Notes under the pieces: model-generated
What the model was told of the DNA's origin: nothing
The model's input: only the letters and a program-made list of their open reading frames with translations
Database searches by the model: none
Shown here: one piece after another, positions 34,633 through 45,444 of the stretch
Numbering within the stretch: the first letter of the stretch is position 1
How the letters are laid out: each line of letters begins with the position of its first letter
Assembly: GCA_001949185.1 (NCBI GenBank)
Contig: BDGG01000010.1
Span: 1,063,773 to 1,127,772 of the forward strand
Direction: 5' to 3'
From: Ramazzottius varieornatus
Taxonomy: Eukaryota; Tardigrada; Eutardigrada; Parachela; Ramazzottiidae
DNA length: 64,000 bases
Position numbers and translations under genes: made by a program

Positions 34633-35700
34633 ATGGCATCGAACGACGAGCAACAGGTGGCGCTTCGAGAAAATGCGCCGACTTCCGCCCAAGATAACGT
34701 CCCTGCTGACCTCAAGGATCTGGCAGCGCTTAGCCAGGCTAATTAAGCACAATTTATGCGAGGTTTCGACCGGTACAGCATCATCGAAGTGGGCGGACTA
34801 CCCGTAGATTATGTTCCTAACTGGCATTACGTCACAGAAATATCGACGAAGTATAACTGGAGAGCCATCAAGCATCATCCAACAGTCGCGGAACAACGCC
34901 CAGTCGAACGCGGCGATGCCTTCCCGCGACCAGAATCTGAGATGAGCCGCAGAGAAAAAGGGATCTTGATTCACAAAGAACGAGAGCTGGCTGCCGCAGT
35001 GCACCTCATCCCATTGCCCACTTTCTTGCCCATCACACGTGAAGATCTCTTTGCGTTTAACTACATATTGAAACCGTTTGGGGCCTTCAAAACTCTGATC
35101 ACAAAGCCATGGGTTAACCTTGTAGCTGAGATCCTTCTCTTTGGGTGCCCCGCAGGTCGTAACATGATGGTTACGGGGAAAGTCGACCAGATCATATGTG
35201 ACTGGCGAAACGACGCCATGTTCATAGGGGACCTGAAAACAACAGGTCTGCGGACTGTGCCGGATTCATTCTACGAAGAGCAAACTTGCATACAGCTTAA
35301 TTTGTACCATCGGCTGGTGGACGACTTCGTGAGCGGAAAAATACCAATGGATGCCGTGGCAGGAATCGTAGACTTTGACCTGCAGAAGGATTTCACTCCG
35401 CACTTTCAACAAGGAATCGAATAGCTGTGTGGGTTTCCTTTGAGTAACATGGAGCAGCTGTACGCGTTCGTGGTCGAATATCTTACTCCGCTGCCCGAAA
35501 CGTTCGGGCTCTTTGTTGAGTATGTGCTCCAGTCGCCAGCGAGGAAGACCTTCCACGAGACACGAGTGGTCTACGACGAAGACAAACTGAAGCGAAGGCT
35601 GGAGGAGTTCTTCATCGGCTACGCCTGGGAGAAGGGAAGGTTTGGATCTTACGGATTCGACGAGCGACTACGGAAGTGGCATGGAATATTCTCCGGTTAA
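34633..35700 (+). pseudogene. EXO5/Dem1-like PD-(D/E)XK exonuclease ORF, interrupted
   Basis: One intronless frame runs from ATG 34633 to 35700 with two in-frame stops: TAA at 34744 and TAG at 35422. From the second ATG (34756) the frame encodes EXO5-family landmarks: YVTEIS followed by W, KGILIHKERE, LPITREDLFAF, then the nuclease core GKVDQII, FIGDLKTT and QLNLYHRLVDDF. After the TAG it resumes with NMEQLYAFVVEYLTPLP and ends KWHGIFSG. EXO5 is a single-strand DNA exonuclease with a four-Cys Fe-S cluster. Here the first cluster Cys position is Arg (NWRAIK) and the C-terminal Cys group is absent, although the catalytic D, D-x-K and Q remain. It is probably a decayed retrocopy or element-borne gene. 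A 57-bp intron ending at the TAG is a less likely alternative. Confidence 0.6.
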
Positions 35701-36118
35701 AGATCGAAATTTCTAGGTCAGAACTATTCTCTATCTTCTTTCCTAACAATGCTGAGACAGCAGGCACTGACGAATTTGTTCGTTGTTTATCTTGTACCAT
35801 AACCTATTTTCCTACTTGCATAGGCGCTCATAAGGCTGCCTTTACCAACAATTCATCAATGTTCACTGATTTACATATAATATTCACATGTTATATTACT
35901 GGCCCAATAAAGGTGTATTCCACTCAATGAAGAAACTCCTCATGAAAAATCTTCAGAGAAACCACTACTCATACGGTTCTCTCTCACCAATGCCACTCAC
36001 AATGCGCAGCTTAAACACGGAAGTGAACAGAGCCACTTGCAGAATGGCACTCAATGTCTGAATATTGTCATTCCACTTTAGCAATCTTCCGAACACTACA
36101 GCCTTCAGAGCGGTCTGG

Positions 36119-37690
36119 CTACTGTACCGATCTGAGATCTGCACACCATAAGCTTTCCCACTGAATGACAGCGAGACAGTTTCGCTCATATCGTGCATCA
36201 AGGTGTTCTCGTTGGTAGGTAGGGGAGTCAGCAAAGCCGAGTGTTGTCCACTTCAGGTCGTGGCTTCGTTGATGGAAGGTTCGTGAGCAGACGCGGATTG
36301 GAAAAGAGTAGCTCATGCGGCATAGGTCCATAAAGCGACGGGAGGTCTGTGGACAAGTCTTGATGTCGGGAACCACGTCAACCTCCAATACTTTCATCCA
36401 CATACCCGGTCTTGAGTTCCATTCGAGTTCGAAGCTGAGACGTCCCACTTCTAACGCTGGGCGGTTCTTTCTGGGGGCGCTTGAGAAAAAGGCCGGAGCG
36501 GCATTTGCTGGTCCAGGAGCTGCAAACTTCATCTCGAAGATCTGCGCCATCTCTTCCGGTGTGAAGATGCGTTTCTGCAGTGGAACGTATACGGTTCATA
36601 CATAAACGCATAAGAACCTAACAATCTCGAATTCGCAACACTACAAGTACCTTTATAGGTCCATTTGCCAACTGGGACGGTTCCATCAAGGGAAAGCGAA
36701 TGTGGCTGAACGCAGGTCCCATGATGCAACGCTAGTCGCTGATTTCGCCAGTTTCCGAAGAGTCGATTGTGATAACATTGGCCGAGTTGTCTTCCTTTCG
36801 CTTCACATGAATAGCCCATCTGGAAGACAGTAAACATAGAGTTAGCACGGAGTAAGAGCATTAGAGGCAGATACAAAACCGTAGTGATCGTACGAGAACC
36901 TAACTACAATGTCATACTTTTCTGCTGCCTCGTACAACTTGATCTCTTCCTCGTTCGTCAAGCCAAGCTGGGAACGCTGGGCGATTTCCTCCAACAGTTT
37001 CCCGTCAATCTTTTCGATGTTGCCCAAGTTCTCCTTCGGGTATGCATCAAGTACGCACAAGGCCTCTTCGACGAGCTCGTCTTCTTCCAGTTTTCGCGCC
37101 TGCACACTAGAATACCTTTATAGACAGTTTATACGGTGCCGAAAGAGGAAGTCCTCCTACCTCTACAAGGACTGCGCATGCTGTCGCCACATCATTCTGC
37201 AGAGTGTCAAAGATTGCCTGTCGGCATACGAACGCCAATCCGGGAACGCCGTACTGTAAGGCGCACTTCAGGATGCCAAAATTACGGTCCAAATCGGCAG
37301 CTTCCACTGACAAACCGCCGGAAACGGTGTCAGTATATAAGTAGTCCACCAAGGCCTGAAAATTCTCTTTCCGGTAATTCGGTATTGGCACTTCCTTCAG
37401 TTCCACATCGGCGACCGGTCCGTAAAACATGGCGTAGAATACTTCACTGCCGATTGCGAGGAATACCCTGCAAGACTATCAGCCAATGTACAATAGCACT
37501 GTATCCACCTCGAACGGCCCTATCTTCCCCAACGTCCAGTAACCACTCTTCTCTCTTGAGCTGCCTTAACTTACTTGTGAGCCTGGATTTCTCCGGCATT
37601 GCCATTGTCGTTGAACTGGAAAGTAGGAATGTCCGCCGGGAGACGCGTTCCGTCAGCTTGCACGCGTCTCCCGGCCATCCCCAGTCGCAT
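36119..37690 (-). CDS. BTB/POZ-BACK domain protein (BTBD-like)
   Basis: My exons are 37690-37575, 37467-37161, 37099-36900, 36819-36651 and 36574-36119. The BTB domain shows IQAHKVFLAIGSEVFYAMF and ALVDYLYTD. BACK follows with VEARKLEEDELVEEALCVLD, AQRSQLGLTNEEEIKLYEA, VVRW and IRFPLM. Such proteins are usually Cullin-3 adaptors that bring substrates to the ubiquitin ligase. The C-terminal 150 residues match no domain I know and lack the PHR domain of BTBD1/2/3/6. In the fourth exon an in-frame TAG (36732-36734) occurs just before RCIMG. Removing a 45-nt GT-AG intron that ends at that TAG restores the frame (400 aa) and better BACK spacing. Without that intron the gene would be broken. The start at 37690 is uncertain, since a coding exon could lie upstream. 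Confidence 0.65.
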
Positions 37691-38145
37691 TTCCTCATCC
37701 TAACGGCCGCGTGACCTGCTTGGAATCCGCTGCGGGTAGAATTTCTGATTGAATGTCTTGCTGAAGATCTGGAAAGAAGGCAGCGCAATCTACAGAAGGA
37801 TTCCAACCTGTTAACCAATGCGGATTCACGCCGGATTGTGTGCAAACTTGCAAATACGCAAACGACGTACAAGAAATTGCGAAAAGTAGAGAAATGGTCT
37901 CTCCTGGGCGGGTCATTAGGTGCTCGTAATGCTGGTTGGCCACGGACAAGACTCAGAGTTGTAAAGAATTACCGCAAGCACAGTAATCGCAATCAGTCCT
38001 TCTTCGTTAATCCTGGATTCCTTGTGGTCTGTGGATTCTGTTTGATCTTCTAATTGTAAAGATAAAGAATCGCTCGTCGTCGTCGTAGTTCGTTCATCTT
38101 GCATGTTGTCTCACAGCGCGCGGACGTTATCGAAGGGTAGAGAGG

Positions 38146-39664
38146 ATGAGGACCGCCATCGTATGTCTGCGAAGCATTTCAGCGGCCTGTACTCAGCGTG
38201 TGTTTGCAAGATGTTACTCGGTTACCCGACCGGAAGTGATTCAACCGGAAACGCAAGAGCTAATGCAACCACCTCATCCCGAAAGCATCCCTCTTTCTGC
38301 TCGAAGTGCACCTCTGAGATCCATTATTCCCTTCAATCAGCATTCGAGCTTGTCACCAGAAGATATGGAAAACTACGAGCTGGTCAAGAGCATTGCAACA
38401 GCGACGGACTTGGAATCGCCACGGCTATTCGTCCATGGAGTAGGAAAGCCACTCGTTGGTGACTTGGGAGCTATTCATCCGCGCGAGCATCGGTGGCAGC
38501 CATACAGCGCGCTTACACTGACGTCGGAAAAGGATCCCGCTAGACGCCTCAGCAAGAGTGCCGGACTTCCTGTAGGGGTGTTCGTGTTCCTTCAGCGAAA
38601 ACGAGACTTCACTACCCGAGGCTTTATCCTTTGGCAAAAACGTCGAGCACTAGCAGCTCGTCGGAGAGATCAAAGGTAAGAACGAGTATCTGTGTGACGG
38701 CCGGAAAACATATTAATACCACTGACGGGGTGATCAGCACACGAAGGTTCTTTAATTTTTCTCGTGTATTTTGCAGATATCGTGCAGAGCGAATGAACTA
38801 CCTCGGGCCGGAACTGGCTGCTGCCCATTTCATGGTTGCTAATGGTGCACGTGTCAAGTTCTTCGGCATCGACAAATGGTACTCAAGGAGAGATGGCAAT
38901 GCGAGAACGATGCCGTCGCGGTTCCTTGAGACCGCTCTTGTGGAAGCTATCGATGCCTCCGGATCTGACTTGATCTATGAAGGGCTCGATAACTTAAGTA
39001 TGTACAACAAATTCTGCCAGTACTATACTTTATTTGGATAAATGCAGGAATTTTTACTGTTAGTTGGACTTCGGCATCTGAAGTCGCTCAGCCTTAGTGG
39101 CTGTCAATACATTGACGACTGGTGTCTCCCCAAGCTTCTCATTCATGCCAAGACTCTCGAACATCTCGATTTGAGTTATTGCCCGAAGGTTACAGAAAGA
39201 GGTCTCTCATGGCTTTATCACCTCAGGTTAGTTTGCTCGCCAGAACTGGAGTTAAGCTTTGGCCGCGGAAGTTACGGTTCAGGAGTCTATTAATGTTCTT
39301 TCATTGCAGTAATCTACGGACATTAGTGATACAAGACATGCCCAGAGTAGAAAACAAAGAGTACGTGTCGCTGTTGTTAGAAGACGAACTACCGCTTCTG
39401 GAAGTGCAAGGAGTGGAATACAACGCAGTTCCGGTGCAGATAACCGCGCAAGAGCAAAAGCTTCTGGAAGAAAAGAGATGGAAGGAAGAAGGTATACCTT
39501 TAGCTCATCAACTGGCGCTACCTGGGTTTGCGGAAGTTGGCAATCCGAATGTCCCGCGCTCCATATCTGAAAAGAAAGACCAAGAACTCTGGGATTTACA
39601 GAAGGCCTTTTCTCAAAAGATACAGAAAATAGCGAACCGTAAACCCTCGGACTGGCGACCTTAG
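38146..39664 (+). CDS. dmac2: DMAC2/ATP5SL-like mitochondrial complex I assembly factor
   Basis: Exons 38146-38675, 38777-38997, 39064-39226 and 39310-39664 give 422 aa in frame. The N-terminus (MRTAIVCLRSISAACTQRVF) is basic and amphipathic, as expected for mitochondrial import. The core reads YLGPELAAAHFMVANGARVK, EAIDASGSDLIYEGLDNL and LSLSGCQYIDDWCLPKL, with further leucine-rich repeats (LEHLDLSYCPKVTERGLSWL). This is the DMAC2 family signature. DMAC2 helps build the distal membrane arm of respiratory complex I. The protein is longer than the human form (about 257 aa), mainly through an N-terminal extension and a Lys/Glu-rich tail. It lies tail to tail with elongin B, 152 bp apart. Confidence 0.85.
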
Positions 39665-39816
39665 AGAATCCTTATCGGTAATATTTTGTGATAATAATAA
39701 TTGTTCGATATTTCGAAACGTTTCGTGAGTTGTGAGTACAGTAATTATTGTATGAGTTTCTTTTTAGCTTGTGGAGAGATAAGTGCGGAAGTAAATCTTA
39801 CCAACTCGAAACTGCT

Positions 39817-40664
39817 CTATCGTCGGACGTCGTGTTTGATAGCCATTTGTTGGAGAAGCTTCTGAGCGTAATCGGAGATAGGGAATGTAGTAGCTGAAGA
39901 CCCAGGACCTTCAATGACGTGAGGACCTTCGATCGGTGGTCGCAGATATTCAGCAATTTCCACATGCTCAAATTTTCCATCTGCAGAACGAACAGATCGG
40001 TCAATAACAGACTTTTTCTTCAGTTATAGGTCAACAAAACTTCACGAGAATCTGACAGACGACAAGGTTACCGGCTTGGCGGAAGCTGACGTAGAGAACA
40101 ACAGGATTGGTTGGTGGATGCCTTGCTCCCGGGAAGCCACTCTGATACAAGGTCAGTGTATCGTTCATCAGCTCACCATTCATGCTGTAATATATAGCCT
40201 GGTGCTCAGGTGCAACCTAAGAATAGGTAATTTCTCACCGCAGGAACGCTGTTTTTGGCGTAAACTCGACGGTATAATATACTTGTGTACATTTCTCGAT
40301 TTCCTTCTTGACGTCAAGGAAGGTAGCGGACTCTCCGAACTCCATGTGATGGGTGAGCTTCTTTCGACGGACGACGAGGAACACTTTTGGCTCGTTCGGT
40401 CTCACCTGTAAGATAGTCAGACTCTCTGTCCCCGACACTCTCATTTCGTAAAAGATGGAATGAGCTCACCACATTGATTTTAGGTTCATCGTTGATGCGC
40501 GGCTTTGCCTGGGCTGGAGGTCCTTTGGGTGTTGGTGGTCGCTTACCAGGAGTTCTCGGACGTTTACCTGGAGTTCCTGGTCGCTTTCCGGCCGGTGATC
40601 TGGGAGTCTTCGCCCTAGGTGAAACCGCTGGGCTCTTGGGTTTGGGACTTTTTGCTTTAGGCAT
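39817..40664 (-). CDS. elob: Elongin B with a basic S/T-P-rich N-terminal extension
   Basis: Four exons (40664-40470, 40405-40283, 40216-40072, 39980-39817) give 208 aa; human elongin B has 118. Exon 1 alone encodes a 65-residue tail with SPKPKSP, TPRSP and three TPGKRP-type repeats. The ubiquitin-like fold begins in exon 2 (KVFLVVRRKKLTHHMEFG, VKKEIEKCTQ) and continues with VAPEHQAIYYSMNGELMND and GFPGARHPPTN. The C-terminus aligns with the human tail (DGKFEHVEIAEYLRPP). Elongin B pairs with elongin C in elongin A transcription complexes and in Cullin-2/5 ubiquitin ligases. The extension looks like histone H1 or CDK-site sequence. If translation starts in exon 2 instead there is no ATG before the fold, so the extension is probably real. 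Confidence 0.88.
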
Positions 40665-41738
40665 GTGAGATCGATCGATCTATTGTTTTACAAAAGGAAG
40701 AAGCCCAGTTCAATTCTCTTACCCGTTGAAGATACCAGGAGATGATCACTTGGCTACAACACGTAACCCACTGGGACGCATTTCTCCCGTATCGCTTGCC
40801 ATAACGGCATGGTTAAAGTGAAATGGTGGGTGACCAATAAAGGCAGTATTTCACTTGCTCGTTGAGCTATACGGCTTCACTCATTCTTGTTATTGTTTTC
40901 AATGTCATATTCGATATTTTTCTGCTTTGATTTTCTTTGGCAGGCTTGATATGCGGACATTTCGGTGATCGTCAAAGGCGACAAACAGCGATGACCACTT
41001 GACGCCAAGCAAGTATCTTAGGAAATCTTAGTGGCGCGTCGCTTCAAGAAAGCCGGTTCGGAGCCACGTGGATGGAGAGTTTGTTTATGGGCTTTGACGT
41101 GCCAACTCTGGAGCAACTGGACAGCGCTGGCCCGTCTTTGCATAACCTGCATCTTCATTAACGGTGAGTTATTTTCAGTGGGTTCTGTCTCCGATTGATC
41201 ACAGCGGCATATTCGGATGCAGCCATGATTCATTAGCTAGTCTCCTCCGACTCCCGCTCCGAGCCTGATTGCTCTAGTGTATACAGACCAAGACCAAAAG
41301 ATCAATTCATTATAGGCCACAATCTGGCTCCTTGATCAGTATCAACTGTGCAGCGGCACCCTTTGTAACCTGCTCTTGATACTCCAATATAAATATTGAT
41401 TTCATTATACTTCAAAGAGCACTACCCAGTACCCTGAGCTTCTAATCTTCATCGAGACAAGTTTACTTAACTTTCGGCTCGTTTACCGCGCTTCTGCTGT
41501 CGTTCGACCGAACGAACATGACTGATTTTGAAATTACGAAAATTTAGTCAACCCGATATTCGGTTTCTTTGCATCTGTTGAGAAATAAAAGGTTAAGCCA
41601 CGAATCCAACCACCACGGAAACCATCATGGTTGAAACTGAGGAGTTTGAATTCTGATAATACGTTAAACTCAATGGATTGAAAAAAATTAGAATGAATAA
41701 AAGCGGGCAGAATATTGGTGCTAAATGTGATATTAATA

Positions 41739-41868
41739 AATGGGACGTCGGCAAATGATTCCACCCTAATCGTCATCTGAAGTGGTGCACAGTTTCAATG
41801 TTGGTCGCTGAGCACGTGCGCGTCTTGGGGAAACGGTCTGGATCAGTTCCTTTGCCGACGTTCCAAAT
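41739..41868. repeat. Foldback element, copy 12 (full length)
   Basis: The best complete copy has left end TGGGACGTCGGCAAATGATT and right end TTTGCCGACGTTCCA. The inner arms are AAGTGGTGCACAG and CACGTGCGCGTCTTGG. It is about 130 bp and intergenic. Confidence 0.85.
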
Positions 41869-42804
41869 GCTAATTATTATTTCTAGGGTCAAGGTCCAAC
41901 TGATGATAAAGAAGGTTACTCGTCTGTGAATTTTTTACAGGATGGACCGGATGGACTGCGGAGGAGACAGATAACAAACAGTGGTTGGAGCCTTCGGAGC
42001 TTTGAACAAGGAAGGCGCGACGCTTGTCGGCCGCCATCATCGGCCTTTTTTGTCCATCCGGCCTCTGAAGCCTCATCACCACGCATGTTGATGAGGCTGA
42101 TGAGGCGACAATAGGATCAGTCGTCTAAACCACAGCTAGGAAAAAAGTGGTAAGTTTAATCTCCTCGATCTATTTTTCTGTGGGAAGTCATGTTTCAGCG
42201 GGAGCAAGGTCGTCGAAAACAAAACTAATTACACGACGCCCAAATAACAAAACCTAATTCCTCAACTAGAAATCGATGGCTTTCTTGCGGAGTTTTGTTC
42301 CTTTATAGCGAATACCATCTGGTCAAGCTTGTTAATTGCAATCGATATCAAATCTTGATTTGAGAGGGGGAAGGCTCATATTATGGGTGTTAATTGTGGG
42401 GTGTTTAATAGCTTGGATATGGTGGAAAACCATCTGATAACGTCGTGTAATTTCGCACGTGTCCTGATCGAGCTCCTGACACTCACGGAGGTGCTGGTCG
42501 CTTATCGCTGCGTATCATCAGCAGTTTAGCACGAGGATCAAAGGTGGGAAATTTTGGCGCTTGTGGTCAAGTGGCTTCTTCGTTCTCCTGAAGTGGCCAA
42601 TGACGCCCGTAAAATATAAACTACGCTCAATCAAAGTTTACGTTCAACTCCGAATCACTGTATAATCGACGAAACCCTCTCCACTCTCAACGTAACAAAA
42701 AAGTGCTCAACTTAAGAACAAGGGCGTGTCCGACCAAATTTTGTGATAGAAATATTTCGAGGACCTTTTGGCATTTTTCCATTAATACGATTTTGCAACA
42801 GGTT

Positions 42805-42903
42805 TTTCACTTTAATTTAAGTGGCGCACATTCCCGTCGCTGTTGGCTGAAAGCGCGCGCCACTTGAAAAAAACATGATTCAATAAGTCTTTTGCCGACG
42901 TCC
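42805..42903. repeat. Foldback element, copy 13
   Basis: TTTAAGTGGCGCACA pairs with CGCGCGCCACTTGAA. The right end is TTTTGCCGACGTCC. The loop carries TTGGCTGAAAG, the reverse orientation. Confidence 0.8.
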
Positions 42904-43415
42904 TACGTCTAGGCGCGGTCAGAATGCTAATTCTTTTTTGCGTAGTCACTACAACACCTCAAAGTATGGTCGAATCGTTTTCGTGAGGCTCATGACGTCC
43001 TGATGAATGAGTGGTATTTTTCCTTTTCTCATTGAGTACTCAGCAAGAGCTCGAACCGGAAACGGATGACGTGGGCATCTTTGCTGAGCAAACAAACCTA
43101 ACGAACTTTCCCGCGTATTGTTTGGGTCGATCAAACACGCCATGGCGCTGCTCATGACAGAGGTGAAGCCATCAATTCGACAGGTACAATCAGCATAAAA
43201 TAACCGGTACATGATGGACTACCTGAGCGCATAATCGCGCATAACCACACCTCACCTCTCTACAGGCTAATCAGTAAGCTCGGCGGAACCTTGGACAATG
43301 GAAGATGACAAGGACACATATGACAATAACAGGTAGGTTATAACTCCATCTCAAATCTCATCCGTCTTTGCGTCCATCACATTTGTGTCCGATAATTTAC
43401 ACTAGGAGTTTACAA

Positions 43416-43811
43416 ATGGTCGGCCATTTCCACTTTGTTCGAGGCTTGTTGGTACTTGTTGTACTCGGTGCCTTGGCAGAGGCTGAGCAAACGTTGTAGG
43501 GCCACTTGCCGATCAATGCAACTCTCCATTGCTCATATGGAGAGCGGGCAAATGAACCAAGCCAGACCGCTGTCCAAAGTGGCGCAGACTCTTATTTTTG
43601 TTGGCTGAAAGTGTGCGCCACTTGGGAAAACGATCTGGCTCTGTTCATCTGCCCACATTCCGCGTTCGTCCATGGCTCCTCCTTCCGTCCATCCGCAGGC
43701 CAAATCAATGCTGCGGAAAGCCACCACTGAACGTCAGCCGCGGATCCACCGACCACACTGAAGAGCCTCTTTACTTCCACCGTAAACCTATTGCCATTTC
43801 AAACCTTCAGT
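43416..43811 (+). CDS. Candidate small secreted protein (63 aa)
   Basis: ATG 43416 opens a textbook signal peptide (VRGLLVLVVLGALAEAEQ), which ends at a GT donor (43493). After a 206-bp intron holding foldback copy 14, an acceptor (ATCCGCAG, ending 43698) joins in frame to PNQCCGKPPLNVSRGS. The frame then continues to EEPLYFHRKPIAISNLQ and a TAG at 43809-43811. The product would be about 63 aa, of which some 40 are mature, with two adjacent Cys and an N-glycosylation site (NVS). Alternatively the last bases hold a GTAGTC donor, and another open exon (about 43942-44056) follows. I recognise no family, and the donor is weak. Confidence 0.35.
43540..43660. repeat. Foldback element, copy 14
   Basis: AGCCAGACCGCTGTCCAAAG and TGGCGCA pair with GTGCGCCACTTGGGAAAACG and ATCTGGCT. 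The loop has TTGGCTGAAAG. It lies in the intron of the candidate secreted-protein gene. Confidence 0.8.
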
Positions 43812-44994
43812 AGTCTTCTTCTGCAAACTTCAAGTTGCAAACTGCTGTCAAAGTTCACTTCGCGATTTCGAGGCCCCCGTTATCACCATCGTTTACAGTC
43901 CGCCATTGTTTTTAGGCTTTCCTGTTGCGTCATCTCTGTAGCTGCCGACCAAGCGCGCTCTTCGGTCTTCCAAGAAGGACTCATCTCCGGCAGTCCGAAG
44001 GACTCGTCATGTTCCCCTTGGTCGGAAACGTCGGCAGTCCACTGGCAGGAAATTACGGTAAGTGTCGCCTCATTAGCATGTCAATTGAGAAGAGCGGGAA
44101 GCAAAGGCTGTTTATGACGAGCAATCTGAGCGTTGTCGGCACTGTGCGCATTTATCGCTCCCTTGTGACCTTTCAACTTTGACGCCAATGATTGAATATT
44201 GCTTACAGTAGTTCTCGCGCTTTCTATTGAGGGTCATTTGAGGCAGCAGGCTAACTTTATAGACGTGTTTGTTCGCACTTCGCCGATGGCTGTTGTTTAT
44301 CCTTCCGTACTGTGCAGTTTAAAGGTCACTTGAGGTTCGGCCCTTTCCCAAAAGACCTGAGAAGTTTCTCTCGCTATTTTTTCTTCGCAAATTAGGCTCT
44401 GTAGTTCAGGGGAAACTCTCCGACAAGGCGGCCGTCAGTTTTGCGCCACTTCGTCAAATATGGGGTAACAAAGTTTGTTCACTGGGTGAATAAATTGAAA
44501 GTCCGAATCAGGTTTCAGTTCCATTCTTAGTTTCGACTTCCATAAAGACTTCCGTCTAGCGCAGTCTCTACGGTCTCTGGTGTGAATGATGTCATTTTAC
44601 CACAGCGTATCCGATGGCCGGCTTTTTTAGTAAGCGTTGAGACTTTGGTGTCAGTTTTGCCAACAGTCTGTCTGATGGCTGAGGTTGGGCTTTTCATGAA
44701 AAGGCTTGTTTTGACTTTGGCGCTTCCAAGAGGCGCGAGCTCCACAACAGTTTTGCACTTGCAGGCTGTGAAAAAGCAATTGTCACCGATGTTTGGCACT
44801 TTCTTCGGGATAATTGCGCTGCCACTGCCATTATGACAGGCGATTCAATCAGTGCTTTATGGATGGTGCATTCCCTAAACGGTCGTTGGCTAACAGGCAC
44901 AATGATGAGCAGTCTTCTGGGTCAACACTAGCTGTATCTATTTGGTCTTGTCTCGGCAGTGAACTTCGTCAGCCACCATTGGGGACGATGGCAA

Positions 44995-45079
44995 AGAAAG
45001 TCGTCCAGATCGTTTCCCAAGTGGCGCACGTGCTCAGCTAATAACACTGGAAACGTGCGCCACTTAGGAAGACAATCAA
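44995..45079. repeat. Foldback element, copy 15 (tandem with copy 16)
   Basis: CAGATCGTTTCCCAAGTGGC and GCACG pair with CGTGCGCCACTTAGGAAGAC. The loop is TCAGCTAATAACACTGGAAA, close to the consensus. Confidence 0.85.
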
Positions 45080-45190
45080 CTCGACAAGATCGTTCACAAA
45101 GTCGCACGCGAGCTCAGCTAACGATGAAAGGGTGCGCCACTCGAAACGACGATCTGGGTGGAATCATTGTAATTGCAGACGTCCCATTTA
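45080..45190. repeat. Foldback element, copy 16 (tandem with copy 15)
   Basis: GATCGTTCACAAAGTCGCAC pairs with GGTGCGCCACTCGAAACGAC and GATCTG. The right end is TGCAGACGTCCCA. Confidence 0.75.
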
Positions 45191-45282
45191 GAAAGTGGAG
45201 AGAAAAGAAGGCATGTGTCATGGCGGAAGTGGCCATGTGTTGTTTTTGAACCGAGTTCGAACGCAGTCAAGAAAAACGCAAA

Positions 45283-45444
45283 ATGGTTTCTTTCGGTGCG
45301 GCAATAGTTCTTCTAGCGCTTTTTGAGAGTCGGCAAGTGTCTTCTGTTGTGATGACAAACAGTTGGGTTGAGTTGAAGATAAGATTTGGCATTATGTGTT
45401 ATGATGAGCTGGAAGAAGGAAAAACAAAAGGGAGCTATGCATGA
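45283..45444 (+). CDS. Possible 53-aa secreted peptide ORF
   Basis: The ATG opens a hydrophobic start (MVSFGAAIVLLALF) with a plausible cleavage region after SRQVSS. A short mature part follows with MCYDELEEGKTKGSYA, then TGA. It is intronless, with one Cys. It may be a chance frame; only the signal-like start supports it. Confidence 0.22.
   Translation: MVSFGAAIVLLALFESRQVSSVVMTNSWVELKIRFGIMCYDELEEGKTKGSYA

Larger units (their letters stand above)
40670..43415. other. Gene-poor stretch with foldback elements
   Basis: Two foldback copies (41739-41868 and 42805-42903) are the only clear features. One minus-strand open frame at 42949-43212 (87 codons) could be an exon, but I recognise nothing in it. 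Confidence 0.45.

Noticed and set aside
34744-36734. Stop-codon reassignment (TAG or TAA read as an amino acid)
   Set aside because: Other genes in the window end with TAG (MCTS1, elongin B) or TAA at the expected family C-termini, so all three stops work normally here.
42949-43212. 87-codon minus-strand frame
   Set aside because: It is protein-like but has no partner exon, family or start context. I left it as unannotated.
44527-44799. 90-codon minus-strand frame with KTDTKVSTLTKKAGHRIRCG
   Set aside because: It is superficially ribosomal-protein-like but matches no family I can name and lacks neighbouring exons.
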